DNA of 64,000 bases from CATOSD01 sp965203135 (GCA_965203135.1 CBDBBO010000001.1:1302001-1366000); one strand, 5' to 3'; positions 1-8,468 are shown, numbered from the stretch's first letter. A program made the numbers and translations. Notes: generated from the letters alone by a model not told the origin.

Positions 1-124
1 GAGTCGGTGTTGGCGGCGCGGGTGGCGCGGGCTCGGCCTCCGCGGCGCACGCTACTGTGAGCATCAGTAGCAGCACCGCCGACAGAGCGATTAGGAACCT
101 GGGCCATACTCCGACACTAGCCAT
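1..124 (-). CDS. Lipoprotein, N-terminal part only
   Basis: Only the first 41 codons are inside the window; the gene continues past the left edge. The start ATG (124-122) has GGAGGTG five bases upstream at 136-130. The encoded N-terminus carries R9, a hydrophobic run from about residue 10, a lipobox-like LTVAC with the lipidated Cys at residue 26, and then an Ala/Glu/Pro/Thr linker. This is the same build as the other lipoproteins in the window (for example at 1317-4466 and 32232-33566). Export and lipid anchoring are well supported; the function cannot be told from the part seen. Many proteins with this start are substrate-binding proteins or secreted hydrolases. Confidence 0.75.
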   Translation of the reverse strand, partial: MASVGVWPRFLIALSAVLLLMLTVACAAEAEPAPPAPPTPT

Positions 125-140
125 AGATGCACCTCCACGT

Positions 141-159
141 CACACCACCTGGTGGTGTG
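141..159. promoter_or_regulatory. Perfect 19-bp palindrome, possible operator
   Basis: CACACCACC-T-GGTGGTGTG is a perfect 9-bp inverted repeat around one base. It lies just upstream of the ribosome site of the minus-strand lipoprotein (start at 124). It could be an operator for a dimeric regulator or a hairpin in the leader. No promoter hexamers are evident next to it, so the role is inferred from position alone. Confidence 0.3.
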
Positions 160-446
160 TCCAACTGTCAGCGAGCTTTTTCTGTTGCTCGGATTCGCGC
201 AGACTAGCACAATCTAGATTGCACGGTCAACAACGGCCTCGCTTCCGGGCCGGGCAATCGCAATCCGGCGTTGCCAGGAGTGTGAGGAAAATCATCCAGG
301 GGAGGAACCGCAAGCCGCCGTATTGCGCTGAGTTTCCGAGATTGCTTGCGCGGGAAAGCCGAGTGCGGTGTAATGGGCGGTGCCGTGGGCGCGCACGCGG
401 AGTGGAGCCGCTCCCGTTGGGGCGAGATGTACGGAGGATAAGGATT
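160..446. other. Divergent intergenic region
   Basis: This space separates the minus-strand lipoprotein from the plus-strand amidohydrolase, so promoters for both should lie here. The reading frame of the amidohydrolase is open further upstream, but no start with a ribosome site and no family similarity is seen there. I see no repeat or RNA gene in it. Confidence 0.4.
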
Positions 447-1295
447 ATGCTGACCGAGATTCTGACTATCGACTGCCAGGTGCACTGCTACGAGCGCAAC
501 CGGCCGGAGCGTCCGTGGAGCGGGCATCTCGAAGGCCCCGACGAGGTGACGGGCGACGACATGGTCGCGGCTATGGACGCCGTCGGCGTGGACGGCGCCA
601 TCCTCATCTCGCCGTACTCGCTGTACGCCTACGACGCCAGCTACGCGCTGGAGGTGTACGCGCAGCATCCGGGCCGGTTCGGCTTGGTGCGTCCGTTCGA
701 TCCGTCGTCGGAGTCGGTGGCCGAGGAGGTGGCGGAGTGGACGTCGACGACGGGCGTGGTGGGCGCGCGCGTCATGCTGGCCTACGGGGACTACGATGCG
801 GACAATCCCGGCCTGAACGCGATATTCGCCGCCGCCGCCCGCGCGGGCGTTCCCGTGAACGTCATGGCCGCGGGCAAGCTGCCGCTGCTGGCCGAGCTTG
901 CGCGCCGCAACCCGGATACGCAGGTGATCATCGACCACGTGGGGCTGGCCCAGCCGTTCGTGCCGCCAGCGCCGCCGGAGCCGTTCGCCGACCTGCCCAA
1001 CGTGCTCGCCGCGGCGGAGCTGCCCAACGTGGCCATCAAGATTTCGGGCGCCTGCACGCTGTCCCACGAGCCGTTCCCCTACCCAGACATCTGGGACTCG
1101 CTGGGCCGGGTGTTCGACGCCTACGGCCTGGAGCGGTGCATGTGGGGCACCGACTGGACGCGCGCCGTGCGGCTGCTCACCTACGAGCAGGGCGTGGAGG
1201 CGTTCCGGGTGACCGACCGCCTCTCGGACTCGGACCGGGACACCCTGATGGGCGGCACCCTCGCGCGAATCTACAACTGGACGCCCGGGGCCTGA
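447..1295 (+). CDS. Amidohydrolase family 2 (TIM-barrel metal hydrolase)
   Basis: The 282-residue protein has the build of the amidohydrolase-2 (PF04909) family, which hydrolyses or decarboxylates small cyclic acids and lactones in a metal-bearing TIM barrel. Visible markers are D9-C-Q-V-H13 near the N-terminus, H164 in IIDHVGL and D236 in the C-terminal MWGTDW motif. The first His of the usual HxH pair is replaced by Q11, so one metal ligand is changed. The start at 447 is chosen because GGAGG sits at 433-437 and the family N-terminus begins there; the frame is open for 130 codons further upstream without family similarity. The gene is convergent with the M16 peptidase, with only 21 bp between. 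The substrate is unknown. Confidence 0.85.
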   Translation: MLTEILTIDCQVHCYERNRPERPWSGHLEGPDEVTGDDMVAAMDAVGVDGAILISPYSLYAYDASYALEVYAQHPGRFGLVRPFDPSSESVAEEVAEWTSTTGVVGARVMLAYGDYDADNPGLNAIFAAAARAGVPVNVMAAGKLPLLAELARRNPDTQVIIDHVGLAQPFVPPAPPEPFADLPNVLAAAELPNVAIKISGACTLSHEPFPYPDIWDSLGRVFDAYGLERCMWGTDWTRAVRLLTYEQGVEAFRVTDRLSDSDRDTLMGGTLARIYNWTPGA

Positions 1296-1316
1296 GCCGG
1301 TTGTTCGGTTGCGGGG

Positions 1317-4300
1317 CTACTCCTCCTCCGGCAGCAGCACGACGCGCACGTAGCGGTCGTCGGTGAGGTAGCGTTCGGCGGCGGCGGCCACCTGCTCCAG
1401 CGTCAGCGCCTCCAGCAATTCGTCGAAGGCGACTATCTGGTCGAACGACTCCCCGCGCCGCGCGGCAATGCGTATCTGGTTGAGCCAGAAATTGTTCTCC
1501 CGCAGGTCCTCCTCGCGGTTGGTCCTGAACAGCTCCTTGGCGGTGTCCAGGTACTTCTGCTCGCCGCCCATCTGCAGCCAGTCTATCTGGTCGAACACCT
1601 CGTCCCGGAGCTCTTCGACGCGGTCGGGGTCGCTGCCGAACAGGACGTAGACCCGGTACTCGGGGTCCGGGAGCGTCTGGGTGCCGGCGGTGTTGACGTT
1701 GATGCTGTAGGTGCCTCCGAGCGCCTCGCGCACCCGCTCGCGCAGCCGGATGCCGAGAATCTCGCCGGCCACGTCGATCGTGAGCGCCTCCCGGCGGCTC
1801 CATTCCAGGTCTCCGGCGTACACCAGCAGCGTCTGGCTGCGCGGCTCGACGCCGCTGCGGACCACTTCGTCCACGATGCCCGGTGGCGGGTCGACTTCGT
1901 GGTCCCGCCACTGCTCGGCGCGTCCGGTTGTCGGCAGGGCGGCCAGGTAGTTCTCGGTCAGGGAGCGCAGGGTGTCCCAGTCGAAGGCGCCCACGAAGAC
2001 GAACGTGGCGTCGCCGAGGTCGGCGAACCGGTCGGAGTAGACGGCCTCCGCCGCCTCCATGTCCAGTTCCGCGAGCACTTCGACGGAGAGGGGGCGCCCG
2101 CGGTGGTGCCCCTGGCTCAGCAGGGAGTTCGCGCGGTTGAAGAAGACCCAGTCCGGGTCCGCGGCGCGGAACTCGGCGACGCTGTGGAGCCTGGCCTCGT
2201 ATCTCGTGAAGAAGTCCGGATCGAGCCGGTGCTCGGTGGCGTACAGGGTGATTAGCTGGAACAGCGTCTCCAGGTCCTCGGGCGAGGCGTTGCCGCTGAA
2301 GCCCTCGAACAGCTCTTCGATGTACGGGGACACCTCAACGCGCTTGCCGGCCAGCAGCTTGTCCAGCGTCACGCTGTCGTGGGGACCCGCGCCGCTGCCC
2401 GATACGAGCTGCGCGGCGTAGGTCGCGGACTGGTGGTCCTCGTCCGTGACGAGTGAATGGCCGCCGGGGCTGAATGCGCGGAACAGCACCTCGTCGTCGC
2501 GGAAATCGGTCTGCTTGGCGATGACGGTGACGCCGTTGGAAAGCGTCCACTTCACGGCGTCGATGGCCTCTATCTGCTCTTCGGCGGTGATGGTTCCCGG
2601 TTCCGGCAGGTCCGCCAGCAGCGGGACGTCGCCGACGTCGTCCGCGTAGGGCTCCACGGCCAGGGCGTGGGCCGTCTCGAGCTGCGTCAGCAGCGCCGTG
2701 CCGAGCTCGCTGTCGGTGCCTGCGGCGTCGGTCTCTTCGGGACGCACCACCAGCAGGGCAAGGTCCTCCGTCTGTGCCCAGGACCGCGCCACGTCCGCGA
2801 ACTCGGCCAGGGTGATCTGCGGCAGTAGCTGCTGGTAGAGCTCCCACTCGGCCTCGATGCCGGGCACGGGGTCTCCGATAAAGAAGTGGTCGGCGTACTG
2901 GCCGGCGAGGTTCGTCGAGGGCGTCTGGTCCCGCTGCTTGTACTGGCTCTCGACCGTGCTGAGCAGGTTGCTCTTCTCCCGCTCCAGCTCGCCCTCGGTG
3001 AATCCGTGCTGGTGGGCCCGCTGAATCTCCTCGAGTACGGCCGCGAGACCGGCCTCGACGCCGTCGGTCTCGACCCAGCCCGAGAACGTGGCGATGTCAA
3101 GCGTGTAGACGTAGTTGTAGCGGGTCGCGCTGGCGGTGATGTACGGCGGTTCGGGGGTCTGGCCGCGCTCGAACAGCCGCGCGTTCAGCATTTGGTACGC
3201 GAGCCTCTCCACTGCCTTGCGCCTGAAGTCGTCCTCGTCCTCGACCGTTACGGGGTCGTACTTGCGGATGAGCACGAACTGGGTGGCGGGCGACTCGGGG
3301 TCTGTGAACACCTCGATGAGCGGGGTCTCGTGGCCGGGGACTGCGATGTCGGGCCTGTCGGTGGTCTGTCCGACGGCGGCGCGCTCCTGCGCGGCCTCGC
3401 CTTCCGGGGGCGGCGCGAAGTACTGCTTGATCTTCGCCTCGATGGTTTCGACGTCGAAGTCACCCACGGCGACGACGGCCATAAGGTCGGGCCTGTACCA
3501 GCGGTCGTAGTAGGCGCGCAGGGTCTCCACTGGCGCGTTCTCGATGACCTCGGTGATGCCGATGGGCGCGCGGCTGGCGTAGAGCGAGTCGCTGAAGAGA
3601 AGGTCGAGCAGGTTCTGCTGGAGGCGCGAGTCGAATCCCTGGGACAGGCGCCACTCCTCAAGGACCACGCCGCGTTCGAGATCGACCTCTTCCGGGTCGA
3701 ACGCAATCGCAAAGGCCCAGTCGCTGAGAATCTGGAAGGCGGTCTCGGTGATCTCCGGGTCGTCCGCCGGGATCTCCAGGAAGTACAGGGTATCGTCGAA
3801 GCCGGTGCGGGCGTTCAGGTGTGCGCCGAAGGTGCTGCCGATGGACTCGAGGTACTCGACGATCTCCTGCTTGGCGAAGCGCTCGGTGCCGTTGAAGGCC
3901 ATGTGCTCGACGAAGTGGGCGAGGCCCTGCTGGTCGTCCGTCTCGAGAACGGAGCCGGCCTTCACGGCGAGCGAGATGTGTGCCCTGTCGAGCGGCTCCT
4001 CGTTGTGCCGGATGTAGTAGCTGAGGCCGTTGGAGAGGGTGCCCCTGATCACCGCCGGATCGAAGGCGAGGGTCGTGTCGGGCAGCGGCGTGGGCGTCGG
4101 GACCGTGGTCGCGGTGGCCGTGGGTTCGGGCGCGGCTGTGGCCGTGGCGGTCGGGACCGCCGTGGGAACCGGGGTCGCTGTGGGCGTCGGCTCCGGTATG
4201 GCGGTAGCGGTGGGAGACGGCGTTGGGGTTGCGGTGGGTTCCGGCCTGGCCGTCGCGGTGGGAGGCACCGGGGTAGCCGTCGGCTCGGGCGTGGTAGTAG

Positions 4301-4466
4301 GTTCCGGCGCGGCGGTGGCCGTGGGCGGAAGCGGTGTCGCGGTTGCTGTGGGCGCCGGTGTGGGAGTGGGCGATTCCTCCTGGCCGCACGCCGCGAGCGT
4401 GATAAGCGCCACGATGGTCAGCGTGGCGCAGATGAGAGCAAACTTTGATGTCAGGCTTGTGTTCAT
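1317..4466 (-). CDS. M16 family zinc peptidase, lipoprotein
   Basis: The 1049-residue protein starts with a lipoprotein signal (lipobox LAAC, Cys27), followed by a linker of about 100 residues made of Pro/Thr/Ala/Glu repeats (residues 31-130). Two M16 (pitrilysin/insulinase) halves follow. The first has the inverted zinc motif H184-F-V-E187-H188 and downstream acidic residues in VDLERGVVLEEW (E264, E270), so it should be catalytic. The second half, from about residue 640, begins again with the TLSNGVTV pattern but has no HxxEH, as usual for the non-catalytic half. It should act as a membrane-anchored peptidase outside the cytoplasm on peptides. AGAGGT lies just upstream of the start. An IS66-family element sits 95 bp upstream and may have displaced the native promoter. 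Confidence 0.92.
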   Translation of the reverse strand: MNTSLTSKFALICATLTIVALITLAACGQEESPTPTPAPTATATPLPPTATAAPEPTTTPEPTATPVPPTATARPEPTATPTPSPTATAIPEPTPTATPVPTAVPTATATAAPEPTATATTVPTPTPLPDTTLAFDPAVIRGTLSNGLSYYIRHNEEPLDRAHISLAVKAGSVLETDDQQGLAHFVEHMAFNGTERFAKQEIVEYLESIGSTFGAHLNARTGFDDTLYFLEIPADDPEITETAFQILSDWAFAIAFDPEEVDLERGVVLEEWRLSQGFDSRLQQNLLDLLFSDSLYASRAPIGITEVIENAPVETLRAYYDRWYRPDLMAVVAVGDFDVETIEAKIKQYFAPPPEGEAAQERAAVGQTTDRPDIAVPGHETPLIEVFTDPESPATQFVLIRKYDPVTVEDEDDFRRKAVERLAYQMLNARLFERGQTPEPPYITASATRYNYVYTLDIATFSGWVETDGVEAGLAAVLEEIQRAHQHGFTEGELEREKSNLLSTVESQYKQRDQTPSTNLAGQYADHFFIGDPVPGIEAEWELYQQLLPQITLAEFADVARSWAQTEDLALLVVRPEETDAAGTDSELGTALLTQLETAHALAVEPYADDVGDVPLLADLPEPGTITAEEQIEAIDAVKWTLSNGVTVIAKQTDFRDDEVLFRAFSPGGHSLVTDEDHQSATYAAQLVSGSGAGPHDSVTLDKLLAGKRVEVSPYIEELFEGFSGNASPEDLETLFQLITLYATEHRLDPDFFTRYEARLHSVAEFRAADPDWVFFNRANSLLSQGHHRGRPLSVEVLAELDMEAAEAVYSDRFADLGDATFVFVGAFDWDTLRSLTENYLAALPTTGRAEQWRDHEVDPPPGIVDEVVRSGVEPRSQTLLVYAGDLEWSRREALTIDVAGEILGIRLRERVREALGGTYSINVNTAGTQTLPDPEYRVYVLFGSDPDRVEELRDEVFDQIDWLQMGGEQKYLDTAKELFRTNREEDLRENNFWLNQIRIAARRGESFDQIVAFDELLEALTLEQVAAAAERYLTDDRYVRVVLLPEEE

Positions 4467-4552
4467 CTACCTCTTCTCTCGTCGTGAGTTGGCGCGATAG
4501 TTTCGCTACCAACTATTGTACGACTTCAAGCCGTAGAGGTGCATGGCAACGG

Positions 4553-4560
4553 AGGCGTCC
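4553..4560. repeat. Left target-site duplication of the IS66 element
   Basis: AGGCGTCC here is repeated exactly at 6015-6022. Eight bases is the duplication length typical of the IS66 family. Confidence 0.9.
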
Positions 4561-6014
4561 GTAACTGTTCAGAGTTGATGAGACGAATCGAAGACCTGAG
4601 GCTACTAGCGGGCAATGCGGTGGTTGTGTTAATGAAGAAGATGTGAATACTGAAGTCGACTTGAAGAGCGCGAGCCGCGAGACCCTGCTCGAGATAATCG
4701 AGACTCAGCAGAAGGTCATCGCCGAGTTGCGGCGTCGGGTCGAGTACCTGGAACGCGTCATCTCTTCCGGGGGGTCCGGTTTGGGAATGCCCGGCAACAA
4801 GCCGAGCTCCAGGCGGCGCGGCTCAGAGCGGTCCGAGAAGCGAAAGTCTCGCAAGCGGCGTCCTCACGGTTTTGCGCGTAGGCGTATGGAGCCCCCTCGG
4901 CGCGTGACGCACGCCGCCGAGTCGTGCCATGAGTGCGGCACGGCGCTTGCGGGTGGCTGGGTACACCGGAGGCGGGAAGTCATAGAGATTCCGTTGTCCC
5001 CCGCGGAGGTGGTCGAGCATGTCTTCGTGGCCCGAATGTGCGCGCTGTGCCGCAAGCGGCGGCTGCCCGACAGCCCGCTGCGGGGACAGGTGGTGGGGCG
5101 TCGGCGATTCGGCGTCAACCTTATGAGCCTGATAGTGACGCTGCGTGAGGAGGGACGGCTGCCCGTAAGGGCGATCCAGCAGTACCTTCAGACAGTGCAC
5201 CAACTGAAGCTGAGCGCGGGAGCCATAGTCGAGGTCATACATGGTGTGGCGCGACAGGCCCGGTCGAGCGTGGCCGAGACGTTGGAGCGCGTCCGAGCCT
5301 CCGCCGTGGTACACGCAGACGAGACCGGGTGGCGCCAGGACGGGGTCAACGGCTACGTCTGGACCTTCAGCACTCCCACCGAGCGCTACTTCGTGCGTCG
5401 CGGCAGAAACAAGGAGGTGGTGGACGAGGTGCTGGGGGAGTCCTTCGGCGGGGTGCTGGTGAGCGACTTCTACACCGCCTACAACCATTGTCCCGGCCTC
5501 AAGCAGCGCTGCTGGGCTCATCTGCTGAGAGACGTAGACGACCTTCGGGCGTCATATTCCCAAGACGCCGTGCTGGCCCGATGGGCCACAGCGGTGCGTC
5601 GGCTCTACCGCGTGGCGAAGGCGGCCGCCAGCGCGGCGCCGGCGTCCGGCCCCTGGCGTTCGGTGTCCCCGACGCAACCGGAGTTGGAGGAGCGGCTGCT
5701 TTCGCTCTGTCGTCCGTTCTCCAACGACCGGGCGGCGCCGCAGGCCAGGCTCTGTCGGCGTATGGAGCGGCACATCAAAGAGCTGTTCGTGTTCGTCTCA
5801 CACCCTCAAGTGCCCTCTGACAACAACCCGGCTGAACGTAGCCTGAGGCATCTGGTCGTGAGTCGGAAGATAAGCGGCGGCACTCGCTCACCGAACGGCA
5901 CCAATAGCAAGATGGCGCTGGCGTCCCTGTTCGGCGCATGGCGAGCAAAGGGCCTCAACCCCTACTTCGAATGCCGCAACATGCTCGCTTCACATTAACT
6001 CTGAACAGTTACAG
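4561..6014 (+). mobile_element. Complete IS66-family insertion sequence (single ORF)
   Basis: The 1454-bp element is bounded by inverted repeats that match at 19 of 20 positions. The left end (4561-4580) begins GTAACTGTTCAGAGTT, and the right end read inward from 6014 begins with the same 16 bases. GTAA termini and an 8-bp duplication (AGGCGTCC at 4553-4560 and 6015-6022) are typical of IS66. Only a TnpC-type transposase is present, with no TnpA or TnpB, as in the ISBst12-like branch. Its right side touches a C-rich hairpin repeat at 6021-6047. Intact ends, duplication and ORF point to a recent insertion. Confidence 0.95.
4643..5998 (+). CDS. tnpC: IS66-family transposase (TnpC type)
   Basis: This 451-residue DDE transposase has the IS66 order. 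There is an N-terminal coiled coil (about 10-42), a basic region (56-82), a zinc-finger pair C95/C98 and C133/C136, then the catalytic core with D226 in VHADETGWR, D275 in VSDFYTAY and E398 in DNNPAERS. It has the usual length for the family and no frameshift, so it is probably active. The start is GTG at 4643; the two upstream ATG codons in other frames stop at once. The stop TAA (5996-5998) lies inside the right inverted repeat, so the gene ends within the transposase binding site. Confidence 0.95.
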   Translation: MNTEVDLKSASRETLLEIIETQQKVIAELRRRVEYLERVISSGGSGLGMPGNKPSSRRRGSERSEKRKSRKRRPHGFARRRMEPPRRVTHAAESCHECGTALAGGWVHRRREVIEIPLSPAEVVEHVFVARMCALCRKRRLPDSPLRGQVVGRRRFGVNLMSLIVTLREEGRLPVRAIQQYLQTVHQLKLSAGAIVEVIHGVARQARSSVAETLERVRASAVVHADETGWRQDGVNGYVWTFSTPTERYFVRRGRNKEVVDEVLGESFGGVLVSDFYTAYNHCPGLKQRCWAHLLRDVDDLRASYSQDAVLARWATAVRRLYRVAKAAASAAPASGPWRSVSPTQPELEERLLSLCRPFSNDRAAPQARLCRRMERHIKELFVFVSHPQVPSDNNPAERSLRHLVVSRKISGGTRSPNGTNSKMALASLFGAWRAKGLNPYFECRNMLASH

Positions 6015-6022
6015 GCGTCCCC
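6015..6022. repeat. Right target-site duplication of the IS66 element
   Basis: AGGCGTCC matches 4553-4560 exactly and overlaps the left arm of the hairpin repeat that starts at 6021. Confidence 0.9.
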
Positions 6023-6047
6023 CTCTCCCATCGAGGGAGAGGGGGCT
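6021..6047. repeat. C-rich hairpin repeat, copy 1 (IS66 inserted at its edge)
   Basis: CCCCCTCTCCC, the 5-base loop ATCGA and GGGAGAGGGGG form a perfect 11-bp stem. This is one of at least eight related C-rich hairpins in the window. The IS66 element inserted with its duplicated target running into the left arm. The right arm overlaps the 3' end of the SRPBCC gene. Confidence 0.8.
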
Positions 6048-6678
6048 ATGCGGATTCGCCGGTGTAGAAGGCGGCGGTGCGACTGGCCGACGCCGTGGCG
6101 ACCTCGGGGTCCTCGCCGGCGGCGACCGCCGCCCTGCCCCAGCCGTCGCTGCTGCCGACGGTGAACGCCCTGCCGTCCGGCGACGCGGCGAAGGCCTCCT
6201 CGTCCGGCCTGGGCGCTTCCGGGTTGGCCAGGTGCAGCGCCAGTCCCAGGAACCCCAGCTCCCAGCCGACGCCGACCGCGCCCGGCCCGAAGGTGGCCCA
6301 GTGCTCCGAGAGGTGCGCGGTGTGGGTGAGCGTGAGCCGCGTCCGGCCGGGCCCGTCGTCCGACACGCGCACCTCGACCCAGCTCAGGTCGCCGCCGAAC
6401 TCCCAGGTGAGCGCGAAGTGGGACGGGCTTTCGCAGGCCGTGATCGTCCCGCTGGCGTTGCCCTCGATCTGGTAGTTTCCGCCGAGCCTGAAATCGCCGC
6501 TCACCGGCGCGAACCAGCGCGGGATGCGGTCGGCGTTCGTCACGGCGTCCCACAGGTCCTCGCCAGTGGCCGCGTAGGCGCGGGACAGCGTCACCGCGCG
6601 GGCGGGTTGGCCGTCGCGCTCCAGCGAGGAGACGGAGCGGTCGGTGGCGGCGAGGTTGGTGTCTACGTCGAATTGCAT
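6046..6678 (-). CDS. SRPBCC / AHSA1-type ligand-binding domain protein
   Basis: The 210-residue protein matches the SRPBCC (START-like) helix-grip fold of the AHSA1 type. After about 25 residues come RAYAATGEDLWDAVTNADRIPRW-type sequence, FRLGGNYQIEG, a strand ending in WEFGGD and the RTRLTLTHTA strand. This order is characteristic of the family. Members bind hydrophobic ligands or act in stress responses; the true role here is unknown. The C-terminal 70 residues or so are more variable and include an Asp/Ala-rich stretch. The stop codon lies at the edge of the hairpin repeat at 6021-6047. No operon partner is evident: IS66 lies downstream and a repeat-bearing gap upstream. Confidence 0.85.
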   Translation of the reverse strand: MQFDVDTNLAATDRSVSSLERDGQPARAVTLSRAYAATGEDLWDAVTNADRIPRWFAPVSGDFRLGGNYQIEGNASGTITACESPSHFALTWEFGGDLSWVEVRVSDDGPGRTRLTLTHTAHLSEHWATFGPGAVGVGWELGFLGLALHLANPEAPRPDEEAFAASPDGRAFTVGSSDGWGRAAVAAGEDPEVATASASRTAAFYTGESA

Positions 6679-7115
6679 AGTGAGGGTCCTTTGGTTGGTC
6701 GGTTGGTCAGCATTTCAGCTTGTCAGCGGGTGGGTTTTGGCGAAAAGTGCGTCATTCTGGGTCATTTTGTGTCGCCCCATAGCTGGGAGGGGTGACGGCA
6801 GGCCTGGTTGGAGAGGCACTTTTGGAGCGGTTTCGGGTACGAATGGCTCAAAGTGTGGCGAAAATGGGACAGGGGGGCGTTTGCCCTCACCCTAACCCTC
6901 TCCCAAGGGGAGAGGGGACCAGCCGCCTGTGGTTGTCGGTGTCGGTTTGTCATCGAACGAAGAATAGCACGGATGTACGGGGAAGGCAAGGGCCCCTCGA
7001 CTCGCGACGCAGGGCTATCGCGTGCTGCTCCACAGTCGTTGGCGCTGGCAGGGTGGCGACGTTGACGGCCATTCCCCCTATGTCTATCATGCCACGACAG
7101 TACAGGAGACGGCGA
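6679..7115. other. Intergenic region with one hairpin repeat
   Basis: About 440 bp without a convincing gene. It holds a C-rich hairpin (6881-6917, listed separately). Short open frames on both strands here lack ribosome sites and family signs. Confidence 0.4.
6881..6917. repeat. C-rich hairpin repeat, copy 2
   Basis: The lead TTGCCCTCACCCTAA is followed by CCCTCTCCC (6896-6904), loop AAG and GGGAGAGGG (6908-6916). The lead plus palindrome pattern recurs at 11401-11436 and, in a CTTCCCCC variant, at several other sites. Confidence 0.75.
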
Positions 7116-7249
7116 TGAACTACGACAGCAGCGCGAAGTCGGCCTTTCCGGGGTGGGGAGTACTGGACGCCGGCCATGAAGAGCCCGACTGCTCGCCGCA
7201 TCCGTTCGACGTGATGGCAATTTACGCGCTGTATCAGAGCCGGCCATGA
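7116..7249 (+). CDS. Short ORF resembling the C-terminus of a secreted peptidase
   Basis: The 44-codon frame starts at ATG 7116 with GGAG about seven bases upstream and ends in TGA overlapping the next ATG (ATGA at 7246-7249), which suggests translational coupling. The peptide contains DCSPHPFDVMAIYALYQ. From memory this resembles the C-terminal tail of matrixin-like metallopeptidases and other secreted proteins, but no catalytic HExxH part is present. It is therefore either a leader-type small ORF or the remnant of a longer gene. Confidence is low. Confidence 0.35.
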
Positions 7250-8118
7250 GTTCAACAGACTCCAACACTGCCAGACGGATAGCTAAATGGGGCAAGAGGG
7301 TAGCGTACCTGATCGGGTTTGGCCTGATTGGCATTCTCGTGCTGCACTTCTGTACCTCCGTCTTACGCATTGGATACATCGGCTTAGAGAGTGGGCTGGG
7401 AAGGCTGCCTCCCACTGCCACTCCCTTTCCCGATTCATCCCTGCAAGCGCCGCATGGACCTGACTTGGTCGTGTTCCCACCGGTCTTGGACCGCCCCGTC
7501 GTGGCAGTCGGTGGGGTTTTTGAGCTGAGTCTTCGTGTGGACAACCGGGGCAGTGATTCATCAGAAGCCACAACGTTGCGCTACTACCAATCAAGTGATT
7601 CCACGATAGACACGACTGACAAGCAAGTCGGCCCAAACTCTGTGGTGAGTTCCCTCGCTTCGTCACACTTGTCCGAGGAGAAGATGGGCATGAGACCAAT
7701 CGCGCCATCCACTCCGGGCACCTATTACTATGGGGCGTGTGTGGATGCCGTGCCAAACGAAGTCGATACAACGAATAACTGTTCCAATGGAACGTTAGTG
7801 ACCGTGATAGCTTCCAAACCTCCCCGAGTGGTACGCCACGTAGACGACATTACCGTAGCAGTGGGCGAGTCGTTTACGGTGGACCTCTCCAGCGTCTTCA
7901 GCGGAGTCGATGGAGCAGAGATAGTCGATTATGGAGTCTTTACTCCAACGGAAGGAATCCTCACTGGTGGCATTTATAGGAAAACTCGCCTTCTGGCTCT
8001 CACTGCTAATGACATAGGGGAAACGGCCGTTATCGTAGATGTACTCGACAGTTACGGCAATTGGCGTGAAGTCAACTTATTCAAGGTAACTGTGGTCCCC
8101 GCCCAAACCGTCCGGTGA
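7246..8118 (+). CDS. Membrane-anchored protein with CARDB-like domain
   Basis: This 290-residue protein has a short basic N-terminus and one membrane segment at about residues 19-42 (LIGFGLIGILVLHFCTSVL). A CARDB-like beta domain follows at about 72-165: PDLVVFPP, then FELSLRVDNRG, a YYQSSD strand and YYYGACVDAVPNEVDTTNNCS. A second beta domain at 190-288 starts with VAVGESFTVDLSSVF and resembles cadherin- or Ig-like folds. It is probably an extracytoplasmic adhesion or binding protein. GC content is lower than in flanking genes, which may indicate transfer. Its start overlaps the short upstream ORF by four bases. Confidence 0.75.
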   Translation: MSSTDSNTARRIAKWGKRVAYLIGFGLIGILVLHFCTSVLRIGYIGLESGLGRLPPTATPFPDSSLQAPHGPDLVVFPPVLDRPVVAVGGVFELSLRVDNRGSDSSEATTLRYYQSSDSTIDTTDKQVGPNSVVSSLASSHLSEEKMGMRPIAPSTPGTYYYGACVDAVPNEVDTTNNCSNGTLVTVIASKPPRVVRHVDDITVAVGESFTVDLSSVFSGVDGAEIVDYGVFTPTEGILTGGIYRKTRLLALTANDIGETAVIVDVLDSYGNWREVNLFKVTVVPAQTVR

Positions 8119-8326
8119 GGTCGGCGCGCCTGCTGCCCTGATGGTGACTGAGGGTGGCGACAAGCCGGGTTCAGAGACGCCATGGATGCGTGCAAGACCA
8201 ATGCCCATCCTCAATTTCGTGGGCGAGGATTGCGCCTGCGCGTGCCTCCCCCCTGGGATCCGGCTCGTGGGCCGGAATGATGGTAAACAGCGGGCTGGTC
8301 GTGGGACGCCGGGGTTTCACCTTCAT

Positions 8327-8394
8327 CCCTTCGACAAGCTCAGGGCAGGCACTAACCCATTCGGCATCAGGGCAGGCTCTTCCCTCTGCCAGGG
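8327..8394. repeat. GGGCAGGC-type dispersed repeat, two adjoining copies
   Basis: CCCTTCGACAAGCTCAGGGC followed by AGGC (8327-8350) is the reverse complement of the unit at 21031-21054 and 63010-63034, with two changes. A degenerate copy, ATTCGGCATCAGGGCAGGC, follows at about 8360, then CTTCCCTCTGCCAGGG, a decayed hairpin arm. The same mosaic order occurs at 62985-63050 on the other strand. Confidence 0.7.
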
Positions 8395-8439
8395 CTGACA
8401 GGCGACGTCAGCGCCCGGGGGCGCCAACATCAACCGCTT

Positions 8440-8468
8440 TAGATTCCTCGGCTCCGCTCGGAATGGCG
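8440..8468. repeat. TAGATTCCTCGG...CGGAATG repeat, copy 1
   Basis: TAGATTCCTCGGCTCCGCTC then GGAATGGCG. Near-identical units are at 24232-24260 and 62954-62981, and a diverged one is at 38530-38554. The unit is imperfectly palindromic (CCTCGG...and CCGAGG-like arms). Confidence 0.75.

Noticed and set aside
2886..4448. A 520-codon open frame on the plus strand opposite the M16 peptidase
   Set aside because: It is the antisense image of a GC-rich coding region. The Gly/Arg-rich product, lack of a ribosome site and the clear M16 domains on the other strand show which is real. The same holds for the long frames opposite the dehydratase (9859-11124), the Mo-hydroxylase, the BNR protein and the old yellow enzyme.
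6021..6047. C-rich hairpins as ordinary Rho-independent terminators
   Set aside because: No copy has a T run, several lie away from gene ends, and the fixed lead sequence CACCCCCATCYTAA shows that they are a dispersed repeat family. Some may still slow transcription.
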